NCBI GenBank assembly: GCA_036785325.1
Contig: JAXIVH010000007.1
Span: 5,191,964-5,255,963 of the forward strand
Source: Urophycis tenuis
Lineage: Eukaryota > Chordata > Actinopteri > Gadiformes > Phycidae
DNA: 64,000 nt
Direction of reading: 5' to 3'
Shown here in pieces: positions 43,417 to 56,058 of the stretch (position 1 is the stretch's first letter; each line of letters opens with the position of its first letter). The position numbers and the translations under genes are program-made. The notes beneath the pieces were generated by a model, which was not told the origin of the DNA, did not search any database, and was given only the letters and a program-made list of their open reading frames with translations.

Positions 43417-45092
43417 GCCGCGGCGAGAATAATTCAGCTAAACGGCCCTAAACCGTTTCCCATTCATTTCCAATGGTAGTGCTAAACCACTACGGATGTA
43501 ATATTCTTTTGGCCGCTACGCATCTTTGGCGCTGTTGTGCCGTTTTCAATTTCGCCCTTAAAGAGGAGCGCTCGTTTGATCCAAGGTAAGATGAGTCTTT
43601 TGGGACGAGTTTACATTTGTACAGCCCGTTGTTTTCATAGCAGTCGGTTTATGGTGATGTTATTGTTCGCTGCTAATTCATTTGACCGATGACAGGACAG
43701 GTCCGACCGGCTTTTCTCTCTCAGACAAGTCTGGTCCAAGTAGGCTACGAGCAAACTAATGTACATCACTGCGGTCACGCTATCTGCGGTTCAAAACTCG
43801 AGTGCCCGTCTACATCGTTTGTATGGTAAAGCGTGTGAGCGGCTGCATGGTGCATTCAAGTCCTCGTACATCTCTATTGTTGAAATACATCTGTCATTGC
43901 TTTGTTGTTGTTGTTGTTGTTGTTTTACTACATGAAACAAACAAAAAAATTATTGAAGCACCACCAATAGCCCATCCAGGTTAAATTCTGCATAAACAAC
44001 ACAAATCAAATCAACTACAAAATCCCACACAAGCAGTTTTGAAAAATTAATTAAAAATAATAATCAAAATGTTTTCAGAACACTCCACTGCAGTATTGTT
44101 CTACATCTCCTCAGGTACTTATGTATACATTTTGAAGTTATTTGGGAATGTGAGACTACACAATATATCTTTTGGAACTTGATATTTACTGGACGCATAT
44201 GATTTATCTTACGATAGGACCCACGTGAGATTTACAAAACTTTCGTATCACACCAATCCCAGCGTACAAAGGAGCTTGATGTTGATACGGCGGTTGAGAT
44301 CAATCGTACTTAACGTAACACGCCCCTATAAAAGCGTGTGTCCCATGTTCAGTGGGCTACGCTCGTTTGATAAATGAGGGCCACTGTACGTATGGTTTTA
44401 CGCAATGGAAGTGATTTCTTCCTCGAATAAATAGATCAGTAAACTGTGTAATAATAAGTGCTTTCAATATTACTGAAAAGTGCCTAATTTCGTGGATGTA
44501 TGTATAGTTGCCAGATGCTTCATTAAATTGGAATTACTCGAGAACGACGTGGACAGGTACTTGACTCCAGGGCATAATGTGCATTTCACGATTACACTTG
44601 TCCCCTTATTTCTTGGAGGGAAAAGTAATGGCTATATTACCATTTAAAGAAAGCTGTTTTTGGACTACTTGGGCTCGCCATCTCTTTCTAGCTGATTCAC
44701 ATTAACGTCTTTAGTCGACCTCTCGTAGCCTACTGCTGCTCAACTTTGATACGCGCACAGCGTAAGTAAGCAGACTAAGCACCCGCCTAACTTCCCCTCT
44801 GATTGGCTTACGATAGAATTTTACGCAACCCCAGCCAATCGTCATCGCTTTTGTGGTTGTCTCGTGCTCCTGCCCTCACCAAGGACAAGGGAGGAACAAG
44901 ATTTTCTCTGTCACTCGGCTCAGAGGTCTGATGCAAAACATCTGCCTTCAATGTAGTAACGCAACATATTTTTTGAAAGTAACGATAATGGCGTTATAAT
45001 AATGAGATGAGTAATCAATTAGATTACTCGTTACTGAAAAAAGTAACGGCGTTACTAACGCCGGTACTTATAACGCCGTTATTCCCATCACT
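43417..45092. other. Non-coding DNA ending in a hAT-type terminus
   Basis: No gene. A (TTG)n tract lies near 43903-43925. One satellite-like copy (44030-44155) matches the tandem repeat further right. The stretch 44975-45093 is made of GTAACG/CGTTAC motifs and ends TTATTCCCATCACTG, which is the classic terminal sequence of a fish hAT non-autonomous element; its left end was not located. Confidence 0.55.
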
Positions 45093-45093
45093 G

Positions 45094-45765
45094 CTGAACA
45101 CTCCACTACACTCTTGTTCTACATCTCATCAGGTATCTATGTATGTATTTTGAAGTTATTTGACTGTGCCATTTTATAATAATCCCATGCTAAAGTCATA
45201 CCCAATACACATTGTATGGCGACACAAGCAGTTTTGAAAAATTAATTAAAAATAAATATCAAAATGTTTTCAGAACACTCCACTAGACTCTTGTTCAACA
45301 TCTCATCAGGTATCTATGTATGTATTTTGAAGTTATTTGACTGTGCCATTTTATAATAATCCCATGCTAAAGTCATACCCAATACACATTGTATGGCAAC
45401 ACAAGCAGTTTTGAAAAATTAATTAAAAATAAATATCAAAATGTTTTCAGAACACTCTACTGCAGTCTTGTTCTACATATCCTCAGGTACCTATGTATAC
45501 ATTTTGAAGTCTTTTGACTGTGCCATTTTCTAGTAATCCCATGCTAAAGTCATACCCAATACACATTGTATGGCTATGCAAGCAGTTTTGAAAAATTAAT
45601 TAAAAATAATTATCAAAATGTTTTCAGAACACTCCACTACAGTCTTGTTCTACATCTCCTCAGGTACCTATGTATGTATTTTGAAGTTATTTAACTGGGC
45701 CATTTTCTAATAATCCCATGCTAAAGTCATACCCAATACACATTTTATGTGTATGTGAAACCCGG
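45094..45765. repeat. 177-bp tandem satellite, about 3.7 copies
   Basis: The marker GCAGTTTTGAAAAATTAATT occurs at 45228, 45405 and 45582, a 177-bp period. Copies differ by a few bases. A further copy of the first half lies at 44033, separated by the hAT-type terminus. The last copy ends a few dozen bases before the BEL/Pao coding region. Confidence 0.92.
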
Positions 45766-45824
45766 GAAAAGAAACAAAAAGAACGCATGACAGCTGAAGA
45801 CGCGGACAATAGGACAAAGCAACA

Positions 45825-48728
45825 ATGTCGAACCTGCAAAGACAGAAGAAACTAAGGGGAGCAGTACGGGCCGCTACGACACGACTCTTGGACAAGATTG
45901 ATCGGGAGGTTGGAAAAGAAGATCCCAGCATAGATTTGCTGGATGAATACTTGGAACATCTGACGGCGAGAGAAAGAGCTTTGTTAGATAGTGACCGTGA
46001 CATTGAAGCGGAGACAGCAGTGGATGAATTGGAAGATGAGGTTAATTCAACCTTTGAATACATGGATCGAATCATGTCAAGAAAGACCAGGATAAAACGC
46101 ATCCTGAGAAATACGGACGACAATCAGAGCGCAGCTTCAGTGGCTTCCCAATATTCAAACAATGAGGTGAGAAGATTTCCAGCAGTCAAGTTGCCAAAAT
46201 TGGTCATGGAGAAGTTTTCCGAAGATGTCAGTAAGTGGCAAAGTTTTTGGAGCCAGTTTGAGACAGCAGTTGACAATAATGCAAGTCTAACCAAGTCTGA
46301 TAAATTTACCTATTTGAAATCGTTTTTATATGGCACAGCAGCTAATGTAGTTATGGGACTTTCTTTATCAGACAAAAATTATGACAATGCAAAGAAAATG
46401 CTTATCAGCCGATTTGGGCGTAAAGATCTCATCATAAATGCACATATGAATAAGCTATTAAATCTGACACCAGTAAAAAGGGCCTGGGATGTCGCAGCTT
46501 TACGCAGGCTATATGATGACATCGAGATACAAGTGCGCAGTTTAGGCTCAATGGGAGTAGTCTCTGACAGTTATGGCAACTTGCTCTGCCCTATTCTCAT
46601 GAAGATGATACCAGAAGAAATGGCTTTGCAGTTCACCCGTCAAAACGGTAGTGAAAGAGATGATGCAAATAATGACAACACGTTCAGTGTCCAAAGCCTG
46701 ATGACGTTCTTCCAAAAAGAGGTTGAAAGTCGTGAAAGAACAGCTAATCTCACCCAGAATGTGCAACAACCAGATAAAGAGAAACAATGGGAAAAGCCCT
46801 ATGCGGAGAAGAGAATACCGGAAAAAAGGAGATCTTACACAGCCTCTACAGCCTCGTTCCACGCTGTCAGCGTCAGAGATGAGCCAAGGTGCGTATTCTG
46901 TGGAGGAAACAATCATAGATCTAAGAACTGTACAGAACTGACTCTTGAACTGAGGAGAGAAAAATTGAGAAAAGAAGGAAAGTGTTTTGTGTGTTTAGGT
47001 AGCAGACATATAGCGCGTAATTGTAAGACGCAGGGAATTACCTGTGAGGAATGTGGACGAAGACACCACAAAGTAGTCTGCCCTCAATTATCCAATCAAC
47101 AAGAAAAACACACAGAAGAGAGACAAGAAAACACACAGCAACTTGCCCGAAATCTTACAACAGATGCAGTGATAGCAAGTGCAGCTCCCAGTAGTTCTAT
47201 GAGTAGTACAGTTTTACTCCAAACAGCTACCGTTTGGATAGACACACCCACTCAAAGTCAGGTGGCTAGATGTCTTTTGGATGGAGGTAGCTCACGTAGT
47301 TTTATTCGAGAAGACATATCCAGAGCACTTAACCTGCCAGTAATAGGTAAAGAAACACTGAATGTTTTTGTATTTGGCTCCAAAACACCTCAAAGACTGA
47401 CGTGCAAGAAGGTGAAGGTGCGTTTAAGGAACATCAGAAATAATCAGAATATCGAAGTTCAGCTCCTGGAGACGCCCAAGGTGAGCTCTTCAATTATTAA
47501 AATGGCAAGTGAAACGATAAGAAATGATTTGGAGTCAAAAGGAATGACTATGGCGGATGTTCCCGTGAGAGGAATGGAATCAGAAGAACTGGGAGTCCTA
47601 ATTGGAGGAGACCAGTACTGGAGAATTGTCACTGGCAAAATGGAAAAGCTGGAGGACGGACTTGTCGCGCTGGAGAGTGTGTTTGGATGGCTTGTGCAAG
47701 GAGAAGTCACCACGCTGAATATTGTCACCGAAGCTGTTGACGTTGAACTGCTGCATGTCTGTGTGGAGCAAGACCAAGCGCTCTCCAACCAGTTGCGCAG
47801 TTTTTGGGAACTGGAGTCACTCGGAATAGGTAAGGAAGAGTTACATTCCGAGACAGATGAAACAGTTCTGAAAAGATTTGAAGAAACTGTGAAGTTTGTT
47901 GACGGCAGATACGAAGTCCGACTGCCCTGGAAAAATGAGCATGTAACTATGTCCTCAAATTATGTTACAGCTAAAAGCAGATTTGTTCATCTAATGAGAA
48001 GGCTTAAAATTAATCCAACTCTTTTTGAAAGATATGACGCTGTTATTCAAAACTATTTAAAAGAAGAAATAGTGGAAATAGTCAATGATAATGTGACAAA
48101 TGACCCAGTGTACTATTTACCACATCATCCAGTCATAAAGGAAGACAGAGCTACGACAAAATTAAGAGTTGTATTCGATGCCTCCTCTCATGAGAAATTT
48201 AGCTGCTCATTAAACGAATGTCTGCTTATAGGTCCAAATTTAAATCCTGACCTCTTGAACATTCTGATCAAATTCAGACAATATCCAGTAGCTGTAATGG
48301 CAGATATTAAGTCAGCCTTTCTGCAAATCTCCCTCGACAAAAGAGACAGAGACGCACTGCGATTTCTCTGGACAGATGACAAGCTGATGTCGCAAAAGGA
48401 GATAAAGGTGAAAACACTCAGGATGACCAGAGTCCCGTTTGGAGTGTCATCGAGTCCTTTTCTGTTGGCAGCTACTGTACGACACCATCTGAAACAACAT
48501 GAAGAAGAAAACCCTGAAGTCGCACGGACAATAAAGGAATGTCTTTATGTGGATGATTTCATAAGTGGAGCCGACAACAGTGACGCAGCGGAAGAGCTGT
48601 GTGTAAAGGCCAGAGAAATCATGGCAAGTGCGGGGATGGATCTTTGTAAGTGGAAAAAAATAGTCCTGAACTTCAACAAAAATGGTCACAGGAACAACAG
48701 GAACAAGGGAAGGATTCCACTCCATTAA
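45825..48728 (+). pseudogene. BEL/Pao gag-protease-RT part of polyprotein
   Basis: 967 residues. Residues 1-100 are coiled-coil-like and charged; 120-330 are a gag of the DUF1759 type (FPAVKLPKLVMEKFSED, WQSFWSQFETAV). Three Cys/His motifs occur around 355-415 (CVFCGGNNHRSKNC, CFVCLGSRHIARNC, CEECGRRHHKVVC). The aspartic protease with LLDGGSSRSFI lies near 484. Reverse transcriptase follows from about 760, with MADIKSAFLQI near 825 and YVDDFISG near 908. The frame is lost in a run of seven A at 48654-48660, after which RT/RNase H continues one frame over; one extra A would restore continuity. No other break is seen in this part. Confidence 0.93.
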
Positions 48729-49510
48729 AGGTCCTGGGCCTCGTCTGGAAAAGTGAAACGGATGAATTTGTCTTTGAAATGGCGGAGGTGATGAATTATG
48801 TCAAGGATAAAAAACTCACAAAAAGAGCAGTACTCCAAACAGCATCAAGAATATTTGATCCCATTGGCTTCTTGTCTCCATTTATTATTAGAGCAAAAAT
48901 CATGTTTCAAGAAATGTGGGAAAGAGGCTTGGATTGGGATGAAGAGCTGCCGACGAATTTGGCCACATGCTGGAAAGAATGGTGTGAGGAACTGCAAGAT
49001 GTGAGTAAAGTGTCAATTCACAGACGTTATGATAAACAATTAAATCAGAACAAAAACTCTCAAGGAATGCAAGAAATTCATGTGTTTTGTGACGCTAGTG
49101 AACGAGCCTACTGTGCCGCTGCGTATTTACGCACGACTGAATCGGATGGAACGAACACTGTGAGCTTAATCTCTGCCAAAACTAAAGTGTCTCCACTGAA
49201 ACGGGTGACTCTGCCCCGACTGGAACTGCTGGGAGCCCTCATCGGCGCCAGACTTGGTAATTATTTGAGCAACATCTTAAGTCTGAACAATGTTAAATGT
49301 CATTTCTGGACTGACTCGATGATTACCGTTCATTGGATTAAAAGCACAGCAAGACAATGGAAGCCGTTCGTGGCTAACAGAGTAGCAGAAATCCAGAAAA
49401 CTGGAGACACTGCAAGGGAAAAGAAAATCCTGCTGATCACGGAACTCGGGGACTCAAATCAGAGGTACTCGCAGTTGACACGCTGTGGTGGAACGGGCCG
49501 AGTTGGTTAG
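48661..49510 (+). pseudogene. BEL/Pao RT end and RNase H part
   Basis: Continues the polyprotein after the A-run shift: VLGLVWKSETDEF, then the Pao-type (peptidase A17 family) conserved segment RIFDPIGFLSPF, then RNase H-like HVFCDASERAYCAAAYLR, LPRLELLGALIGARL and FWTDSMITVHWI. A second frameshift near 49465 ends it; the neighbouring frame carries the continuation LWWNGPSWL. Confidence 0.9.
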
Positions 49511-51102
49511 GTACAGCCGACGTGACCTCTGCGGAGGAAACAAACACGCCTCTACTGACTGGTGAGTGTATCGCTCAAAATCAGATAATAGAAGATGAAG
49601 AGGATGTTTGTTCTATAACTGAGCCCATTCTAAAACTGGAAAAGCACAGCAGTTTAAATAAATTGCTTAGAGTAACTGCGTGGGCAAGGAGATTTGTGCA
49701 CAATTTGCGCAACACAGAGAAACAGCGAGGAGAGCTCTGCGCTCAGGAGATTGAGGCAGCAGAAAAATACTGGATCAGGCTGACACAAATTAAATGTTTC
49801 TCTAAGGAAATGAGACAACTGGAAACAAAGAGGGAATTGGACAGAACATCAAAGGTTCTCCCCTTGAAACCCTTTTTGGATGAGGAAAATCTGATACGAG
49901 TTGGAGGACGACTGCAAAAGGCAAATTGGGCTTATGGCCAAAAACATCCATGGATTTTGCCGTCAGAGGATAAGTTTTCCGAGTTGTTAATAAAAAGGTC
50001 CCACGATGACGTCATGCACTCTGGTTTACAGGACACCTTGACCCAAGTCAGAGAAAGGTATTGGCTGGTAAGAGGCAGACAGATCACGAAGAAAATTTTG
50101 GAAAAATGTTTGATATGTCGTAAGAGTAAGGTTAAAGCTGGCCAACAACCCTTTGCACCATTACCACGTGATCGTATTACAGAGGCTCAGCCATTTGAAG
50201 TGGTGGGTGTCGATTTTGCCGGTCCTTTACTTGTTAAACCAGACAGACAGAAAACGTATGTCGCTCTGTTCACATGTGCAGTTACGCGAGCAGTCCATCT
50301 GGAGCTAGTTTCTGACTTATCCACAGATGCGTTTTTGCTGTCCTTTCGAAGATTTATTGCACGAAGAGGAATTTGCTCTACTATCTATTCTGACAATGCT
50401 AAAACTTTTAAGCGAGCAGAACAGGATTTAAAGGAATTGTGGAATGTGATGAAAGGAGAAAATATGAAAAGCTTTTTTTCTGGAAGGAAAATCACATGGA
50501 AATACATTGTAGAAAGAGCTGCATGGTGGGGCGGGATGTGGGAACGTCTTGTCCGCTCCGTTAAAACCTGCATCAGGAAAGTCCTTGGGAGGGCCTATCT
50601 GACGTATGAGGAGATGCAAACTTTGTTAACAGAAGTGGAAGCAGTGATCAATTCAAGGCCGCTTACCTATTTGCATACTGATTCTCAGGATCCATCACCC
50701 CTCACCCCAGCTCATTTTTTGATTGGACAAAGAATAACCACTTTACCCTCTCAGCCTGTCCGGGTCACAGGCAACAGGAAGGTGGATGGAGAACAGCTGA
50801 CGAAGCGCTGGAGTTACCGCCGCAAACTGGTGGGTGAGTTTTGGAACAGATGGAAAACAGAATATCTGATGGAGTTGCGTTCCGCTCACTGTACCAGAAG
50901 TGTGAAGTCAACTTTATTCAAGGTTGGAGATTTTGTTCTTGTTCATGATGAAAGGCTGCCACGTCACATGTGGAGGATGGGTCGAGTGGAGGAAGTGTTT
51001 CAAGGCCGTGATGGAAAAGTGAGATCATGTTCTATTCGTTTACCTTTCAACATTATTCTAAGAAGACCTATTCAATTGCTTTATCATCTGGAAGTGGAGT
51101 GA
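49475..51102 (+). CDS. BEL/Pao integrase part of polyprotein
   Basis: Open frame to TGA at 51100-51102. It contains a zinc-binding H-H-C-C region (HDDVMHSGLQDTL ... CLICRK), then the integrase core with Asp in VVGVDFAGPLL, Asp in IYSDNAKTF and Glu in the downstream region around ERAAWWGGMWERLVRSVK. The C-terminal DUF5641-type domain has FLIGQR, RWSYRRKLVGEFW and RMGRVEEVFQGRDGKVRS. It would insert cDNA into chromosomes as part of the element's polyprotein, not as a separate gene. The first Met of this piece is at 49522, but sequence before it is homologous too. Confidence 0.9.
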
Positions 51103-51108
51103 TGAACG

Positions 51109-51414
51109 TGTTAAACGTCCATCGGCCCGGAGTTTGTTGCGGTTTGAGTGTCACATTAACCTGTCACCTTCAGTACCCTGGACAGTGCCGCAGAGGAGCC
51201 GCGGAGAGATCCGCACGCTGAGTGCGCCTGCGCTCAGAGCTTATTAGGACCTGATGTGCGTCACCTGGTGAACGCCACTGAGAGAAAGCCACTCTCGCCA
51301 CACAGAACCTTTCTCCCTACCCTTTCCCCTGATTTTATAGTTGTTAAAGTATAGAAAATAAAGTAACTAATTTTTTACCTGCAACTTCGACTCTTCCTAT
51401 ATCCGCACCTTACA
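51109..51414 (+). repeat. Probable 3' LTR of BEL/Pao element
   Basis: Begins TGTTAAACGTCC seven bases after the polyprotein stop and ends CACCTTACA, with AATAAA near 51357. No second copy in the window, so the ends rest on the TG...CA rule only. Confidence 0.5.
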
Positions 51415-51689
51415 CCCCCCACTGACCATCAATGGTGCTGCTGTGGAGAGAGTGAGCAGCACCACGTTCCTGGGTGCATCTCACTGAGGACCTCTCCTGG
51501 AGCCGCAACACCGCATCACTGGCCGGCAAAGCTCAGCAGTGCCTCTACTTTCTCCGCAAACTTCGGACAGCGAGAGCACCTGCCCCCATCATGTGCTCCT
51601 TCTACCGGGGAACCACCGAGAGCATCCTGACCAGCTGCATCACTGTGTAGTACGGTGGCTGCACTACATCCTGTAGGAAGACCCTGCAG
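51415..51689 (+). pseudogene. Third L2 LINE fragment, RT C-terminal region
   Basis: Encodes degraded matches to the L2 C-terminus: INGAAVERVSS, FLRKLRTARAPAP, FYRGTTESILTSCIT, with a frameshift near 51478 and an in-frame stop. Interrupted at 51689 and resumed at 52776. Confidence 0.85.
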
Positions 51690-51864
51690 CCATGGGCGTA
51701 GGTTTGGTTTGAAATGTGCTGGGGACAGAGACGCATTCGGAAGTGCATTTTCAGAAGTGCTGGGTACAATGACGCGCATTCATTTTTTCCCCCTTTCGCG
51801 CAGGTCATGTTAATTAATAAAAATGTATACAAAAATGTGATGATGACACACACACACACGCACA

Positions 51865-51933
<69 letters not shown>

Positions 51934-52768
51934 GCGATGTCTTGACTATGCTCACGCACAGAGCTCTAATACTTTTCATTGGATAATGTGATTCAGATAG
52001 GTGCAGTTCGTGGCCGTGTCTACCTGCTGAATGTAACCGCTGTGAAACAATCGAGAAATAACGTTTCATTTATCTGATTAACGGCTTTATCGAGACCGGC
52101 GCTCGCTCTCTGTTATTGTAACTCTATGTCTCTCTACCAAAGTGCTAGCTCTCTCTCCGTCTCTCTCTCGTCATCGGACACAAATCAAATTAAATGTTGT
52201 TTCTATTTTGTGTAAATTAGGTTAATGCTTTTGTGTTTTCTTGTATTATCAGTTCAACTTGTTGTACTTGCCTGAGGAAATCGTGGATATTGTAACGTGT
52301 TGGGGGAGTGTTTCCCAGAATGCATTGCGACATTCTGGCATTCTGTGTCATTACATTTTATTGCTATTAGATAGGGTTTGGAGGCGAATGTTCAGGACAT
52401 GTTGGGTTGCATTTCACTGTTTCATTACGTTCACTTTGTTGACTGTTGTTTTTGGGATGAGTCAGGGAGCACCATTACTCAACGCACTATGGCATCTTGT
52501 CATACCACTACCATTCCGCTAAAGATCGCGTGAAAAGTCCGCTTGTGACCCTGTCATACTAAAGCGACTCGTAAGAGTAGAGTTCATCTCTCTTCGTTGA
52601 GCTTGACGTAATATAACTCAGACTGCATTTACTGACGTAGTGGTGAAAGACACTTGTGCGAGTCCCACACGGGGGATTCTTTCATAAAAAGTGATGGGTA
52701 CAAAATGACTCATGGCGAAAACTGCTAGGTACGTGTCCCCACCGTCCCCACCGTATTCTACGCGCCTG
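51690..52768. mobile_element. 1.08-kb insertion with CCTGCAG duplication
   Basis: The L2 reading is cleanly split: CCTGCAG occurs at 51683-51689 and again at 52769-52775. The ends are imperfect inverted repeats (left CATGGGCGTAGGTTTGG, right complement GGCGCGTAGAATACGG). It holds a (CA)n/(CGCA)n microsatellite at about 51848-51930 and no coding region I can support. CATGGGCGTAG ends are familiar from fish non-autonomous DNA elements; a 7-8 bp duplication fits hAT, but this is inference. Confidence 0.72.
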
Positions 52769-53458
52769 CCTGCAGCGCATAGTGAGAGCAGCTGAGAAGA
52801 TCCTCGGTGCCCCCCTACCCTCCCTCCAGGACATATACAACACACGCCTGTCCAGCAAAGCACTCAGCATTGCGGGTGACCCCACCCCACCCACTGCCTC
52901 TTCAGCCTCCTGCCCTCTGGGAGTAGGATGAGGAGTCTCAAGGCAAGGACCAGCAGACTGAAGGACAGTTTCGTCCATCAGGCGGTCAGGATGCTAAACT
53001 CCCACCCAGCACTGACCCCACTTCTTTCTCTGCCCTCTGCCTGCACAAACACAAACAATGGACATTGCCATTGACCCCCACCCATTCAACCCCGGACACC
53101 TGCACACAACCCCTCTCCCCAAGAGCCTGGACTTTAACCCCCACAAATCGACCACCACACACCTGCTCACCACCATACACAGCCCCCCACCACCATGCAC
53201 AGACACTTTATAAGAACTGTCCATACTGTTTAGTTATTACTGTTTATTACGGTCCATACCGCACCTCATACACTGTTCATATTGTTTGTTTATATTCGCA
53301 ACCCCCTTTAGATTTTTTGGATTCATATTTTTATATATTTATATTTATATCTTGCATGCGTGTCTAGCACTAGGGATCGACGGAAACAGCATTTCGGTTT
53401 TTGTGTATGTCCTGTACATTCATGTAAACGGACAATAAAGTTGACTTGACTTGACTTA
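52769..53458 (+). pseudogene. Third L2 LINE fragment, 3' end and tail
   Basis: Continues from the split L2: IVRAAEKILGAPLPSLQDIY, then a shift, then PLGVG in place of the usual LPSGRR motif. The 3' UTR ends in GACAATAAAGTTGACTTGAC with repeated TTGAC units, a typical L2 tail. Confidence 0.85.
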
Positions 53459-54824
53459 TTCCCACCATATGTCTTTTTTATTTTATTTTACATCTCCATG
53501 TGGCACTTAATTTTCCAATTTTTTCGAAAAGGTTTGAATTCCTAAGATACAGCAAATGAAATATTTCTTAATATTATTGTGTTGTACATAGCTAGTGAAA
53601 AACTTTCTATCTGTGCTCTGGTGGTGGTTCAGGAACATCCAATGTGGTGTGCACATTGAAACACCCAAGATCCAGTGAGCCGTTAAATGTAATTTATTTT
53701 CTAAGAAATAAAATAAAGTAAACATTAGTAGGTGGATGGTTTTATACTAACTAAGGCATCCACTATAAGAAAGGTGCCTCCGGTGTGCTCCTTTGCTCTG
53801 CAGTGGGGGGGGGGGGGGCGTGCTTATAAAACCTCAGGTAATGATGACAGAGGGCGTGTTTATTTTGACAGGGTGGAGTTGTGATTTTCCACAAGTCGAT
53901 CGATTTACGTTACTGGATCAGTGCATTCCGCTATTATTTATTTCATTACATTGCTCAATTGAGAAACCCTCCAAGAAATTTCTCTCGATCTACATACACC
54001 ACACAATGAAAGAGCAAAAGAGAAAATATGGGTAAGTCTAGGTTAAGTAAGTTTTTGCATAATACTTGATCTTGATCTTAATACTTACATTGAAATTTAA
54101 CTTAATTGTGTTATTTTTTCTTCAATATTTTCTATCTAGAATTGTCTTCAGAATATTTGGAAAGGTAAGAATAATATGCATTTTCAAATTTTGATTTGCA
54201 CTAAGATAATGCACTAAATTTGCACCAAATGATGTTTTGGGTGAGGCTATTTGTACCCCTGTTACAATTTGCAGTATATGCTATTTGCGCCATGGTGCAA
54301 TTAGAAGTGAATGCTATTCGCACCCTTGTACTTACTTACTTTAAGTTACTTTAATCTTTGACTTATTGCTACATTCAGATGTAATGTCATCTTGAAATTA
54401 TACAACACACAACTACATGGGTACTGTAGCTTACACTGATGTGACTAAGTTTATTCGGAAGTTGATACACTTGCATTATGGCATGCAAATACCGTTATCC
54501 AGTCCAAAATGAAAATAAATAAATAAATTGCGTCGGCTGGGGATCAAACCCCCGACCACTGAAGTAATGAGCCATCCTCTAACCACTACACCATCAGTAC
54601 CTAGTAGATGCAAGGCAAGAGTTGACCACTTGGTAATTAGTGATCAGTCTAGAAACTTCGGTTGCTTGGTAAAGGTAAACACATAGATCGCATTTTTTGT
54701 AACTGCTAACTAACAAAAGGGTTTATGTGTTCACTGAACTAAGATTATGTAAATAAAAGACCACTTTTCCATCAGAAATATCATCAGAACAGTTATTACC
54801 AACCCATGGACAGTAAAAGCCTAA
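53459..54824. other. Mostly non-coding, possible 5' end of MULE-like gene
   Basis: A G run lies at about 53804-53817. An ATG at 54006 opens a short Lys-rich peptide ending at a good donor (ATATGGGTAAGT), and 54140-54165 could be a tiny second exon. These might be leader exons of the gene to the right, but homology is lacking. Confidence 0.3.
54529..54600 (-). pseudogene. tRNA-like sequence, possibly SINE head
   Basis: The minus strand shows an A box (TGGTGTAGTGG), an arm-like middle and a B box variant (GGGTTTGATCCC). The putative acceptor strands do not pair. It is followed by an AT-rich (ATTT)n tail. Better explained as a tRNA-derived SINE or tRNA pseudogene than as a functional tRNA. Confidence 0.6.
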
Positions 54825-55773
54825 GGCTGAATCTCAATTCTCTATCTTAGCCCTTCCCCTTACCCCTTCCCCTTGGTTTTGCGCGTTCACGTGAGACCAA
54901 GGGCTGTCTCAATTCTCTTTTCGACCGAGGGGAAAGGCTAAGGGGAAGGGGTATACACCCCTTGAAACCAAGTGAGATCGGGAGCTTACTTGTTGAAACC
55001 AAGGGGTACCCATTACAATGCGCAACCGGCAACAATCGCGGCCAGATCTCAACGAGAGTCACATAAATGTAAGTATTTTCGGCTGAAATAATTGATTTAA
55101 AATTTACGAAAGTGTTGTTTTGTGCTCTTAACAGTCCTGTACCTATATATTTGCAACCATATTCTTAATCGAAACTTTTTCGAAAATCGGTATGCGAACG
55201 TTACATTGCTGAGTGCACAAAGTTACATTTCTCTGACTAGCAATGAACTCCATGCATGTCTAGTTTACTAAACACAATTAGCAGCGAATTCCGTTTGATA
55301 ACAGTGTAGACAATTAGAGACAAATCGATACGTGCTTTACATATATCGTCCTTTTTCACACAGGAACGCCGGAGGAAACCCGGCAGCTGATTCGTTTTCG
55401 ACACGAAAACGAGCAGAAATGTCCGAAATCAAAATACGCTAAATCAAAATACGCTTCAACGCAAATGTGGGAGTGAGTCATGCGTTCAATGTTGTAGCCA
55501 TTCATAATTGTAAATAAAGACATGTTGGTTAACAAAGACATTGTTTCTGAACATCAATTAAATTTAAAACCGTATTAACTGAAAAAGATACAAAACACCA
55601 TGCAGTGTGTAGGCCTATAACAAATTGTCAATATTTTGTCGTCAATGTATGATGACGTAACCGTAACGAGTGTTGTCTCAATTCATAGAGGCATGTAGCC
55701 CTTACCCCTCTGTTTCAAGGGCCAAGGGGAAGGGCCAAGGGGAAGGGGTAAGATAGATAATTGAGATTGGGCC
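54825..55773. mobile_element. Non-autonomous PIF/Harbinger-type element, 949 bp
   Basis: Inverted ends GGCTGAATCTCAATTC and GGCCCAATCTCAATTA (complement of right end) continue into CTTCCCC-rich arms. A perfect 3-bp duplication TAA lies at 54822-54824 and 55774-55776. It has no transposase. TAA target choice is typical of Harbinger. Confidence 0.85.
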
Positions 55774-56058
55774 TAAACCTTTCTGATTCGCCATGTTCTC
55801 CCAAGAAAAGCCTGCGCAATTCCCGTGCACGCGCATCGAAAATGGTGTTCATAGCCACACAGATAGACTAAAAGTACCAAGGGTACGAATACGCTCCGTA
55901 ATTTTTTTATTTTTTTTATTTAATTTATTTATTCCTTTATTTAATTACAATTACACATGTCTAACATTTTAAGCTTGAAAATTATTTTCTTCTGTGTATT
56001 GTTATGCAAAACTTCCCTGTTAAGCACTGGTACTAAAATCTGCATTTGCCTCAACAGT

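Larger units (their letters stand above)
45825..51414 (+). mobile_element. BEL/Pao LTR retrotransposon, 5' LTR not found
   Basis: Gag, protease, RT, RNase H and integrase follow in the BEL/Pao order, followed by a probable 3' LTR. Upstream of the gag ATG lies satellite DNA with no copy of the 3' LTR, so the 5' LTR is missing or replaced. Two frameshifts divide the polyprotein. Confidence 0.9.

Noticed and set aside
45707..46123. 138-residue minus-strand ORF
   Set aside because: Antisense of BEL gag with Ser-rich composition produced by the complementary codons.
54529..54600. Functional tRNA gene
   Set aside because: A and B box-like motifs exist but the acceptor strands do not pair.
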